A DNA stretch of 15,314 nucleotides from an uncultured Collinsella sp. (GTDB taxonomy: Bacteria > Actinomycetota > Coriobacteriia > Coriobacteriales > Coriobacteriaceae), in assembly GCA_902491055.1 (NCBI GenBank), contig CABUGI010000041.1, positions 1-15,314 on the forward strand, read 5' to 3'. Shown here in pieces: positions 8,601 to 14,058 of the stretch; the first letter of the stretch is position 1, and every line of letters starts with the position of its first letter. The position numbers and the translations under genes were made by a program. The notes beneath the pieces were generated by a model. It was not told the DNA's origin. It made no database searches and worked only from the letters and a program-made list of their open reading frames with translations.

Positions 8601-9487
8601 GTCACCACATACTGCGCGTTATCGACCCAAGTCTGAGTCTTGCCCTGGGCATCGCGACCAATGACGGTCACATTTGCGGCAACCTGGTCCTTAACGACAG
8701 GGGACGAGCTACCAGCCGTATAGGCAAACTCAATCTTCTGCCCCTGGGTGAGCTTGACGCTGCTCGCGCCAACCGAGGAAGACGCGCCGTCGACGAACAG
8801 CTGCCAGAAGGCATAAGTCGTCGGATCGTAGGCAAGCGTGCGACCATCGCTCGGAGATGTGATGCTTTTGAGGTAGAAGCCGTATGCCGTGTTCGGTTCG
8901 TAATCCGCTTTAAAGCCCGTCTTCTGCTGCAGCTTAACGAAGGCATCCGCAGCCGTCGCGCCCTCGTCGAGCTTGAGCTGCGTAGGTGCCACCCAGGTCT
9001 GAGCCTTGCCGTCAGCATCGGTGCCGATAATCGAGAACGAGACCTCGACCTGCTTCTTGGCGACATCGCCGGTTTCTGTCGGGTTCTCTGTCTGAACGGC
9101 AGCCGCGGCGGCAGATCCCGCTTGGCCAGCGGATGCCGTCGAAGACTGCTCGCTCGTGGCAGGGCTCTCCCCCGTCGCCGAGCCTTCGCCGCCAGTTGCT
9201 GCCTCTGTTATGGCTGCACTAGCTGCAGGCGCGCCCTCGGAATCCGAAACCTCGGCGCCGCTCTGCTCAGCGGTACCGCCCGCAAGCGCTGCGTCCTCGC
9301 CCGGCGTCGCAGCCTGAGCCACAGCCTCGGCAATGCCCTCGGCGCCCTCGGCCCACAGCTGAGCCGGCGTGGTGCCAAAGGCCATCGCGAAGGCCAGGAA
9401 TGCCACCAGGCCGCGCTTGGCTACACCGCGCGCAATTGCGCCACGGCGATGCGAGACGCGCTGGCGCTCGTCCTCAAACATATCCAT
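5675..9487 (-). CDS. Large secreted, C-terminally anchored protein: four DUF4430-like repeats, PQQ-like beta-propeller, InlB-type repeat
   Basis: The product has 1,270 residues. It has a signal peptide (h-region 27-38, likely cleavage after A46) and an Ala/Ser/Glu-rich spacer to about 146. Four DUF4430-like repeats start near 147, 264, 381 and 497, each with a W.(L/F)(F/Y)(V/I)(D/N)G motif. A PQQ-type beta-propeller (about 659-1037, blades such as GFVYIATENELIKIDSSTG) and an InlB/Listeria-Bacteroides-type repeat (about 1039-1108, GYTFGGWYTDEAC, LYAKW) follow. A Gly-rich then Lys/Ser/Asp-rich spacer leads to one C-terminal membrane helix (about 1239-1259) and the basic tail KRGKGDGNAR. No LPxTG motif is seen. 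ATG 9487 has AGGAG 4 nt upstream and gives a normal signal peptide; ATG 9481 and ATG 9568 (purine-rich site) are alternatives. A cobalamin riboswitch precedes the gene, so a corrinoid-related surface role is inferred. The propeller's role is unknown. Confidence 0.87.
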   Translation of the reverse strand: MDMFEDERQRVSHRRGAIARGVAKRGLVAFLAFAMAFGTTPAQLWAEGAEGIAEAVAQAATPGEDAALAGGTAEQSGAEVSDSEGAPAASAAITEAATGGEGSATGESPATSEQSSTASAGQAGSAAAAAVQTENPTETGDVAKKQVEVSFSIIGTDADGKAQTWVAPTQLKLDEGATAADAFVKLQQKTGFKADYEPNTAYGFYLKSITSPSDGRTLAYDPTTYAFWQLFVDGASSSVGASSVKLTQGQKIEFAYTAGSSSPVVKDQVAANVTVIGRDAQGKTQTWVDNAQYVVTSGSSALDLTKVALEANDIDAVAAGSFILSLKYNGVELGTPQDYSTYWQLFINGKSSDYTADNVTIHAGDTVTWFYGGWGDQLPSDSVHASVQVLGKDKDGKQQVWASTGQTSLKAGSTAKDLLEQTGLKLDASESSWGWFLNGITSPFDSKSYGWDAATKSYWRFYVNGKFADVGAGAYKLQEGDAVTFMYGADADALPGQVLGSADVIGPDVNGNNTRWGSASSVSLPEGSTAQNLIETVLKAKGVTYNGSQSGEYWFLNSIKSPFEDKSYGYDAATNKYWHLYINGEPSLLCANQITLKSGDKVTLAYTTDDSPMPDPDKVVVDPSATTPDWDAEWAGYGNSGNGSTVTDAKTPAQAAGLKWAFDWKAESGQQYANCSEPVIANGFVYIATENELIKIDSSTGKKVASAPLASKVSYTSRPIYTNGLIIVPLNGGAVQAITADKLICKWLTPGLTDLTQSSCTVVSDGEYVYVGSVDISYDENYNATYGNGSFARIKIATGEVSWQNIDPAEGYYWTGAALTDKYAIVPTSAGTLKCIDKTTGDVVSTMKLGAVANADCIADPSNGSTFYQMTHDGKLHVISLSAKGVLSEQKTVDLGLTNNLSAPAVSGDNLIVGGQTATGSALVLYNLKTGKTTMVAAADGKALPAGLNGIAATPLVSVQGGKTYVYFTVNSADSKDYVNYSAGGGVYRYTLGDAEATQIYDAAGHYQYCDSPVIADASGNLYYINDSGTLFKLGAVESWTVAFNSNGGSACDTKFVATADGKLVKPVDPTRDGYTFGGWYTDEACTQAYDFSTPVTADLTLYAKWTKNAVNPGGNGGSGSNGGNGGVGSNGGGGSSTGTGSGTGAGAGSGSGSKGGAIAPGQKPVTKTTVSTKTETKENKSDKKGSDKSDKKDEKKSEKKDSKSDKKSDSKSDTGAASTTTAKKSSGASEQETGTNPLAIVGIAAGVIGLALIAVFVLTKRGKGDGNAR

Positions 9488-9630
9488 TTGTCTCCTACTG
9501 TCTGTACTTGGAGCGTTGCCTTGAGACTGCCCCACGTCATCGCGCATGTTGCGCTCGAGTTCCCCCATCGGGGTCCCCCTTCCCTCCAGAGCCCTATGCA
9601 CACCGGCGGCAAAAGCCGCAGCCGCATGCA
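9488..9630 (-). promoter_or_regulatory. Probable expression platform between riboswitch and structural gene
   Basis: Directly after the aptamer a hairpin can form: TGCA/TGCA ends (9597-9600/9627-9630) around a GCGGC-TTTT-GCCGC core. Minus-strand GGAGG and GAAGGGGGA follow (9587-9574), then CCCCG and an in-frame ATG at 9568. CCCC-GAT-GGGG could form a small hairpin over that ATG. A second site, AGGAG, lies 4 nt before the ATG at 9487. No stem followed by a T run is visible, so control at translation initiation is more likely than termination. Codons between 9568 and 9487 include clustered AGT, ACA, AGG and AGA, unlike the body of the gene, which favours this stretch being leader. Confidence 0.5.
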
Positions 9631-9789
9631 AGACGGGAGGCGATCCGACTTAACCTTAACGACTCGGGCACGTCGTCCGATCTGCGACGCGAACATCCCG
9701 AGCCAAGAGGAATTACGGTTACTGGTACAGCTGGGGACTTGCACCCCGATTCTCCCAAATGCGCAGGATAACCGCGCATTCGTGCGTCT
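9631..9789 (-). ncRNA. Cobalamin (B12) riboswitch
   Basis: Read on the minus strand, the 5' P1 strand AGACG (9789-9785) can pair with CGTCT (9635-9631) at the 3' end. Next is a perfect hairpin AATGCGC/GCGCATT (9780-9758). The conserved core follows: GGGAGAATCGGGGTGCAAG, then TCCCC (the P4 helix GGGG/CCCC), then CAGTAACCGTAA, equivalent to the CACTGTgA region. A long peripheral stem CTCGGG/CCCGAG follows. The 3' B12-box-like stretch AAGTCGGATCGCCTCCCGTC is at 9651-9632. The order and spacing match the cobalamin riboswitch family, which normally shuts off B12 uptake or synthesis genes when cobalamin is plentiful. It leads directly into the DUF4430 operon. The subclass (AdoCbl or MeCbl/aquocobalamin type) cannot be set by eye. 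Confidence 0.88.
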
Positions 9790-9812
9790 CCGCACCACCA
9801 TCTAGGCCATCG

Positions 9813-9841
9813 ATTATTACCGTCAAAATGGTATCACGCAA
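9813..9841 (-). promoter_or_regulatory. Possible promoter of the riboswitch operon
   Basis: On the minus strand TTGCGT (9841-9836) and AATAAT (9818-9813, 5 of 6 to the -10 consensus) are separated by 17 nt. Transcription would start near 9806, about 17 nt before the riboswitch P1 strand. A TTGACG hexamer at 9826-9821 is an alternative -35, but no good -10 lies at the right distance from it. The region overlaps the T run of the upstream operon's terminator. Confidence 0.4.
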
Positions 9842-9867
9842 AAGGGCCTCGCACGCAGGCGAAGCCC
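9840..9867 (-). terminator. Rho-independent terminator of the phasin-like/ABC1 operon
   Basis: On the minus strand GGGC-T-TCGC (9867-9859) pairs with GCGA-G-GCCC (9852-9844), with one internal mismatch and a 6-nt loop, followed by TTTT (9843-9840). It lies about 50 nt after the ABC1 stop codon, so the riboswitch operon is a separate transcription unit. Confidence 0.75.
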
Positions 9868-9918
9868 AAGGTAAAAGCTATTGTTTGCGATAGGAAAATG
9901 CGGTGACGGCCGCAGCCT

Positions 9919-11682
9919 CTAGTGCTTGCCGCCGTGACTGTTGAGCCAGATATTGCGGCCCAGCATAAGCGCCAGCACCAGCGCGCTCACGTAGCCCATA
10001 AAGCCAATGACCGGGATACCAAACACAACCGGCTCGATGCGCGCGTAGTACACCACCGACGAACCGATAAACAGACCGGCGATCACAATTGCCATCGACA
10101 TGCGGTCGATAATTCCACCCAGCTGCCGCAGCGTCTTATCGCTGCTCATAATCTGCGTGTTCACCTTAAGCTGGCCGCGCGTGAGCATGCGCGACGCCAA
10201 GCCCAGATACTCGGACGCCTCGAGCGAGCCTTTTGCCGCGCGATAGCTGCTCGCGGCAAGATCGCGCCCCATTTCGCGGACGCGTTCGTAGGTGCTCTTC
10301 TCTTTTTTTATGTGCGTCTGGATGATCTGGATCATGTTGACGTTGGGCATGTACTCGGTCAGCAGGCCCTCGAGTGTCACCATGCCGCGCGCGAACATCG
10401 TCACCACGCTCGGCAGCTCAACATCGTTTTTGCGCGCCAGGTTCAGCAGCGAGGTCAAAAACTCGCCGATATCCAGGTCTTTAAGGTCGAGGCCCGCAAA
10501 GTCAGCCACGATAAAGTCAAGATCGGACAAAAAGGCCGAATGATCGAGCTCAGCCGAGTCGCCACGCGTCACGGCGAAGCGCATGAGCGAATCCTTGAGC
10601 TTGGGCACGTCACCCTCGGCCACGGCGAAAATCATGTCCTTGACGATACCGCGATCGTGGCTCGACATGCGTCCGACCATGCCCAAGTCGATAAAGTAGA
10701 CAATGCCGTCCTTGAGGATGATGTTTCCCGCATGCGGGTCAGCATGGAAAAAGCCGTCGTCAAGCACCTGCGTCGAGTAGTCCTCGACGATTGCAGCACC
10801 GATCTTTTCCAAGTCATAGCCCTCGGCCACCAAGTGTTCAGGATCGGCGATCGAAATGCCGTCGACGTAGTCCATAACCACCACGTGCTCGGTGCACAGG
10901 TCCAGATAGGATTTAGGGCACGTCACGCCATGAACGCTCTTATGGAACTCGTAGAAGTCGTTGAGGTTTTTGGCCTCGGCCAAAAAGTTGGTCTCCTCGC
11001 GAAACGAGGTCCACAACTCCTCGACTACGCCGTGCAGGTCAACGAATTGATCGGTGTTGACGAACTTGGAAACAATGCGCACCACCGAGCGGATGATATC
11101 GATGTCCTGCGCCATAACCTGCTGCGCACCGGGGCGCTGCACCTTGACGGCTACGTCCTCGCCCGTCACCAGACGAGCGCGGTGCACCTGCGCGAGCGAT
11201 GCGCTACCAAGCGGATTGGGGTCGATCGCATCGAACATCTCCCCCAGGCGCAGGCCGTATTCCTCTTCTAAGCAGCGGAGCACTACCTCGTACGGCACCG
11301 GCTCCACGTCGGAACGCAGACGGCGCAGCTCATCGCAAAAGCGCTGCGGCAGAATCTCGGACCGGTTGGCCAGAATCTGCCCCATCTTGACGAACATGGG
11401 GCCGAGCTCCTCGAGCAGGCGGCGCAAGCGAACCGGCGTGAGGTTATCCCACACACGGTACTTTTTGACCAAGCGAACAATCTGCCCGATGCGTTCGCGA
11501 CGACCCGCCGGCGTGAGCTGGTATTCCTCGTCCGGCGCCATCGCGTCGGGCTCTTCGGGCACCATATCGACAGCGCGCGGCTTTTTGCGAGCGCCCGAGA
11601 CGGCGGCATCGACCTCATCGACAACCGCCGCCTCGTCACCCAAAGGATCTAGATTGTTGTAATCGGTGGTGGAATCTGCCAT
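9919..11682 (-). CDS. ABC1/UbiB (AarF) family protein kinase-like ATPase
   Basis: The product has 587 residues. The ABC1 (UbiB/ADCK/AarF) motifs are in order: KxGQ (KMGQ, 99-102), the modified nucleotide loop GSASLAQVH (159-167), catalytic-type Lys in VAVKVQRP (K180), the Glu pair in FREETNF (229-230), HADPHAGN (313-320) as the catalytic loop, and IDLG (331-334) in place of DFG. Two membrane helices lie at about 530-585, as in UbiB. Family members bind ATP and support isoprenoid-quinone or other lipid metabolism at the membrane. Members also occur in bacteria that lack ubiquinone, so the substrate here is unknown and no gene symbol is given. Residues 1-60 form an acidic, probably disordered extension. 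The gene starts 8 nt after the phasin-like gene and is probably co-transcribed with it. The ribosome site is weak. Confidence 0.93.
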   Translation of the reverse strand: MADSTTDYNNLDPLGDEAAVVDEVDAAVSGARKKPRAVDMVPEEPDAMAPDEEYQLTPAGRRERIGQIVRLVKKYRVWDNLTPVRLRRLLEELGPMFVKMGQILANRSEILPQRFCDELRRLRSDVEPVPYEVVLRCLEEEYGLRLGEMFDAIDPNPLGSASLAQVHRARLVTGEDVAVKVQRPGAQQVMAQDIDIIRSVVRIVSKFVNTDQFVDLHGVVEELWTSFREETNFLAEAKNLNDFYEFHKSVHGVTCPKSYLDLCTEHVVVMDYVDGISIADPEHLVAEGYDLEKIGAAIVEDYSTQVLDDGFFHADPHAGNIILKDGIVYFIDLGMVGRMSSHDRGIVKDMIFAVAEGDVPKLKDSLMRFAVTRGDSAELDHSAFLSDLDFIVADFAGLDLKDLDIGEFLTSLLNLARKNDVELPSVVTMFARGMVTLEGLLTEYMPNVNMIQIIQTHIKKEKSTYERVREMGRDLAASSYRAAKGSLEASEYLGLASRMLTRGQLKVNTQIMSSDKTLRQLGGIIDRMSMAIVIAGLFIGSSVVYYARIEPVVFGIPVIGFMGYVSALVLALMLGRNIWLNSHGGKH

Positions 11683-11690
11683 CTGCGCTG

Positions 11691-12107
11691 CTACTCGGCC
11701 TCTTCGGTATCCTTCGCATCGTCGGGCTCAACGGACTCGACGGGCACCGAGGTCACGTTGTCCTCGACCGAATCGACGATGTCGCGCACATGGGCCAGGA
11801 AAGCCGTGCGCTCGGGAGCGGTCATGACGCGGACGCGGGCAAGGATAAGCTCGTCAAGCACGCGCTGGGCCGCGGTCTCGCCCTGCATGCCCAGACGCTC
11901 GGTCAGGTCGGAGATGGTGCCACCGGCCTGCTCGAACATATCGGACACGCTGCGGGCGATATCGGGGGTGGCGGTGTCCTTGCGGACCTGCTCGCCCTTG
12001 GTGTTAAGGTCGTCGAGGACCTTCTTGCCGCCTTCGACAGCAACGGCGGCAGCGCCAAAGCCAACGTTGATGGCGCCGTTAACAAGCTGATCGAGTTTCA
12101 TAACCAT
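11691..12107 (-). CDS. Phasin-like small helical protein
   Basis: The product has 138 residues and looks like small proteins annotated as phasin or polyhydroxyalkanoate-granule-associated regulators. It has a short amphipathic or Gly/Ala-rich N-terminal part (LVNGAINVGFGAAAVAVEGG). Long charged helices follow with coiled-coil character (KKVLDDLNTKGEQVRKD, then LTERLGMQGETAAQRVLDELILARVRV), and the tail is acidic and disordered. I chose the ATG at 12107, which has GGAG 6 nt upstream; an ATG at 12101 and a TTG at 12119 are alternatives. No PHA synthase is visible in this window. Because it precedes the ABC1 kinase-like gene by 8 nt, a role as its partner or in membrane-lipid association is more likely than polymer storage. 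The family assignment rests on composition and length, so it is tentative. Confidence 0.75.
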   Translation of the reverse strand: MVMKLDQLVNGAINVGFGAAAVAVEGGKKVLDDLNTKGEQVRKDTATPDIARSVSDMFEQAGGTISDLTERLGMQGETAAQRVLDELILARVRVMTAPERTAFLAHVRDIVDSVEDNVTSVPVESVEPDDAKDTEEAE

Positions 12108-12142
12108 GGTTGTCTCCAATCACAAACAACTGCATTGGCGTT

Positions 12143-12172
12143 CTTGTACCCAAGATCGAGTGAAAGCGACAA
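12143..12172 (-). promoter_or_regulatory. Weak promoter candidate for the phasin-like/ABC1 operon
   Basis: On the minus strand TTGTCG (12172-12167) and TACAAG (12148-12143) are 18 nt apart, each matching 4 of 6 consensus bases. Transcription would start near 12136, about 29 nt before the ATG. It is the best candidate in the 99-nt gap after the dipeptidase gene, where I see no convincing terminator. Confidence 0.3.
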
Positions 12173-12206
12173 AGCGTTTTAGCGCTATTCGATCGACGGG
12201 AAATCC

Positions 12207-13730
12207 CTATCTCACGTTGTCGTTCATCGCGAAAGAGTTCTTCATGGCGCAGCTCGTGGTGTAGAGTGCCTTGCCCAGTAGAGCATCGGTCTCTACGCGA
12301 ACACACTCGGCAAAGGCCTCGTTGGCGCGTGCAAGTTCGGCAGGCACCTCGGCCTCGGGCAGAGCGGCTACGGCAGCATCGACGTCATGGATCTGCTTGT
12401 GGCCCATGCCACCGACCTTCTCCTGATAATCCTCGACCGCGCGACCGCACTCATGGAAGCGGACGTCAGCCAGCGCGCCGATCAAGCGGTTGGCCCAGTA
12501 GAAGTTTTCGGACGTCACGCGATCCTGCGTGTCGGCATAGTACTCGGGCATGGTCTCGACGTTGGCGTACAGCGGAACCAGCGCGTTAAACGAGTTGGAA
12601 CCAAAGGCCATCCACTGCACGGCGCGATAGGCCGACTGCGCATAGGGACGCAGCTGCAACACGGCGAGCTGGCTGTTGCGGTTGATGCCGATGGGGCGAT
12701 AAGCGCCGCGCGTGGCGGGCGTGCCCTTGCTACCGTAGCAGTCGTACTCCGTGCCCTGGTAGTGGCTCGAAAGCACGTACTTAATGTCCTCGATGGTCAC
12801 CTTGCGCTCGGGCACGCGGCTCCAGGGGATATCGTCGCTCTCGGGCGTGTAGTCGGCGTCGGGGCCATCCCACACGTCGCTGGGGTTGAGGCAGCGCTGC
12901 ATGTACCACGCGCGCGGCGTGTTGTAGACATGGTCGCTGTCGCCGTGCGAGCCAAAGGCCTCGCGCGGGTTAAAGACCGCAGCCGGGCCGTCGCCCTCGA
13001 CGCCCAGCGTCAGGTCCAGATGCCACTCGGCCATCCAGGCGCGCAAGTCGGCGGAGCACATGTGGTCGGCCTGGGCGCCCTCGGCGTCATCCAGGTCAAA
13101 GCTGTCGATACCCAGCTGGTTGGGCATGGTCACATAGGCGTCGTCAGGCACGCGCTTGGCAATCCAGTGGTGACCACCGATGGTCTCGAGCCACCAGATC
13201 TCGTCCACGTCGCTAAAGGCGATGCCGTTGTTCTCGTAAGTGCCGTAGCGCTCGAGCAGGTCGCCCAAGATACGCACGCCGTCGCGGGCGGACTTGGCAT
13301 ACGGCAGCACCAGGGTCACCATGTCCTCCTCGCCCAGGCCACCGGGCTGCGCCGGCACATAGCCGTCCTCACCCTCGTTGCCCTTGGCGGGCACGTAGTC
13401 CACGAGCTGATCGGCGCCGCGGACGCGCTCGTTGGTGGTAAGCGTCTCGGTTGCGGACATACCAACATTGAGCTCGTTGAAGCCCGCCTCGGCCCAGATG
13501 CCATGGCCCGGGACAACATCGGGGACGCTCGTGTAGCGCATGGGGTTATCGGGCAGCTCAATGGTCAGGTGACTCAGGACGCTCGTGTAGACGCGCGGCT
13601 GATCGTCGGGATGCACCACGCGCATGCGCTTGGGCTCAAACACCCCGTTGGACGAGTCCTCGTTGCGGGCGACCAGCGTCGACCCGTCGTAGCTCGCGTT
13701 CTTACCGACCAAAATCGTTGTGCACGGCAT
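12207..13730 (-). CDS. C69 family dipeptidase
   Basis: The product has 507 residues and belongs to peptidase family C69 (PepD-type dipeptidases, N-terminal nucleophile fold). It would cleave dipeptides with broad specificity, probably in the cytoplasm; no signal peptide is seen. The nucleophile is the near-terminal Cys3 in MPCTTILVGKNASYDGS, followed by the conserved ARNEDS. Other C69-like stretches are VPGHGIWAEAGFNE..VGMSATET, YGTYENNGIAFSDVDEIWWLETIGGHHW, and SHYQGTEYDCYG near the middle. The length is typical (about 470-520). The ATG at 13730 is chosen because AAGGAGG lies exactly 6 nt upstream; the ATG at 13736 touches that site. The gene stands alone, and its upstream region borders the inverted-repeat element at 13817-14048. 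Its promoter may therefore lie beside or inside that element. Confidence 0.95.
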   Translation of the reverse strand: MPCTTILVGKNASYDGSTLVARNEDSSNGVFEPKRMRVVHPDDQPRVYTSVLSHLTIELPDNPMRYTSVPDVVPGHGIWAEAGFNELNVGMSATETLTTNERVRGADQLVDYVPAKGNEGEDGYVPAQPGGLGEEDMVTLVLPYAKSARDGVRILGDLLERYGTYENNGIAFSDVDEIWWLETIGGHHWIAKRVPDDAYVTMPNQLGIDSFDLDDAEGAQADHMCSADLRAWMAEWHLDLTLGVEGDGPAAVFNPREAFGSHGDSDHVYNTPRAWYMQRCLNPSDVWDGPDADYTPESDDIPWSRVPERKVTIEDIKYVLSSHYQGTEYDCYGSKGTPATRGAYRPIGINRNSQLAVLQLRPYAQSAYRAVQWMAFGSNSFNALVPLYANVETMPEYYADTQDRVTSENFYWANRLIGALADVRFHECGRAVEDYQEKVGGMGHKQIHDVDAAVAALPEAEVPAELARANEAFAECVRVETDALLGKALYTTSCAMKNSFAMNDNVR

Positions 13731-13816
13731 GCGCATCCTCCTTGAGCGAAGAAATCAAACGGCAACAGTGTATCGCTTCGGCGAAAAAAGGGCGAAACCA
13801 CAGCCCCGGCAACCCC

Positions 13817-14048
13817 TGTGGTCAAAAAATGCCAAATATGAGTACTGTCACCAATTTAGTAGCAGCAATTTCTCTGGGCACAGGCGTCGATAATCTACAT
13901 TTGTTCAAAAGCTTGACAATGTAATTCCTCATAGGTCCAATAAAATAGGCTCTCTATCGATAATAAATACCGATAGAGAGCCTAAGGGAGCTAAATTATA
14001 TGTGACCATATTGGCAGCAGTACTCATATTTGGCATTTTTTGACCACA
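13817..14048. mobile_element. MITE-like element with 31-bp perfect terminal inverted repeats
   Basis: The left arm 13817-13847 (beginning TGTGGTCAAAAAATGCC) is a perfect reverse complement of the right arm 14018-14048. Imperfect similarity continues inward about 13 bp more (CCAAT at 13851-13855, complement at 14010-14014). The 232-bp element is much richer in A and T than the flanking genes and encodes no transposase. It holds an internal 14-bp hairpin, a perfect TTGACA hexamer (13913-13918) and no convincing ORF. No target-site duplication is obvious; the flanks are CCCC on the left and AGGT on the right. This is the form of a miniature inverted-repeat transposable element, or a repeat mobilised by a transposase encoded elsewhere. 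It fills most of the 328-nt gap between folD and the dipeptidase gene. Confidence 0.7.
13939..13984 (-). terminator. Internal hairpin of the MITE-like element, terminator-like for the folD transcript
   Basis: TAGGCTCTCTATCG (13946-13959) pairs perfectly with CGATAGAGAGCCTA (13971-13984) over 14 bp around an 11-nt A/T loop. On the minus strand the stem is followed by TTTTATT (13945-13939), so it may end the fchA-folD transcript. On the plus strand it would sit at the very start of an RNA made from TTGACA (13913-13918), a 17-nt spacer and TCCAAT (13936-13941). Terminator function is an inference from shape. Confidence 0.45.
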
Positions 14049-14058
14049 AGGTATATAT

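Noticed and set aside
7751..9805. A 684-codon plus-strand open frame antisense to the large DUF4430 gene and the riboswitch; also 6470-7726 (+).
   Set aside because: The translations are Arg/Leu/Gly/Ala-rich with no recognisable domain, and the opposite strand has clear domains, a signal peptide and an anchor. These are shadow frames of a GC-rich gene.
12160..12206. Possible terminator after the dipeptidase gene (AGCG-CTAAAA-CGCT followed by TT on the minus strand).
   Set aside because: The stem is only 4 bp and there is no proper T run.
12387..13745. A 452-codon plus-strand frame opposite the C69 dipeptidase, and a 449-codon frame (9922-11271, +) opposite the ABC1 gene.
   Set aside because: His/Val/Arg-rich composition with no motifs. 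The minus-strand proteins match known families along their length.
13797..13822. ACCACAG/CTGTGGT hairpin just outside and overlapping the left end of the element, with a TTTTTT run nearby on the minus strand.
   Set aside because: Only 7 bp with a 12-nt loop, and the T run is 7 nt from the stem, so it is too weak to call a terminator. It may reflect the insertion sequence context.
13829..13924. A 31-codon plus-strand ORF inside the MITE-like element, starting in its left arm.
   Set aside because: No ribosome site, no similarity I recognise, and the start lies in the inverted-repeat arm. It is probably fortuitous.
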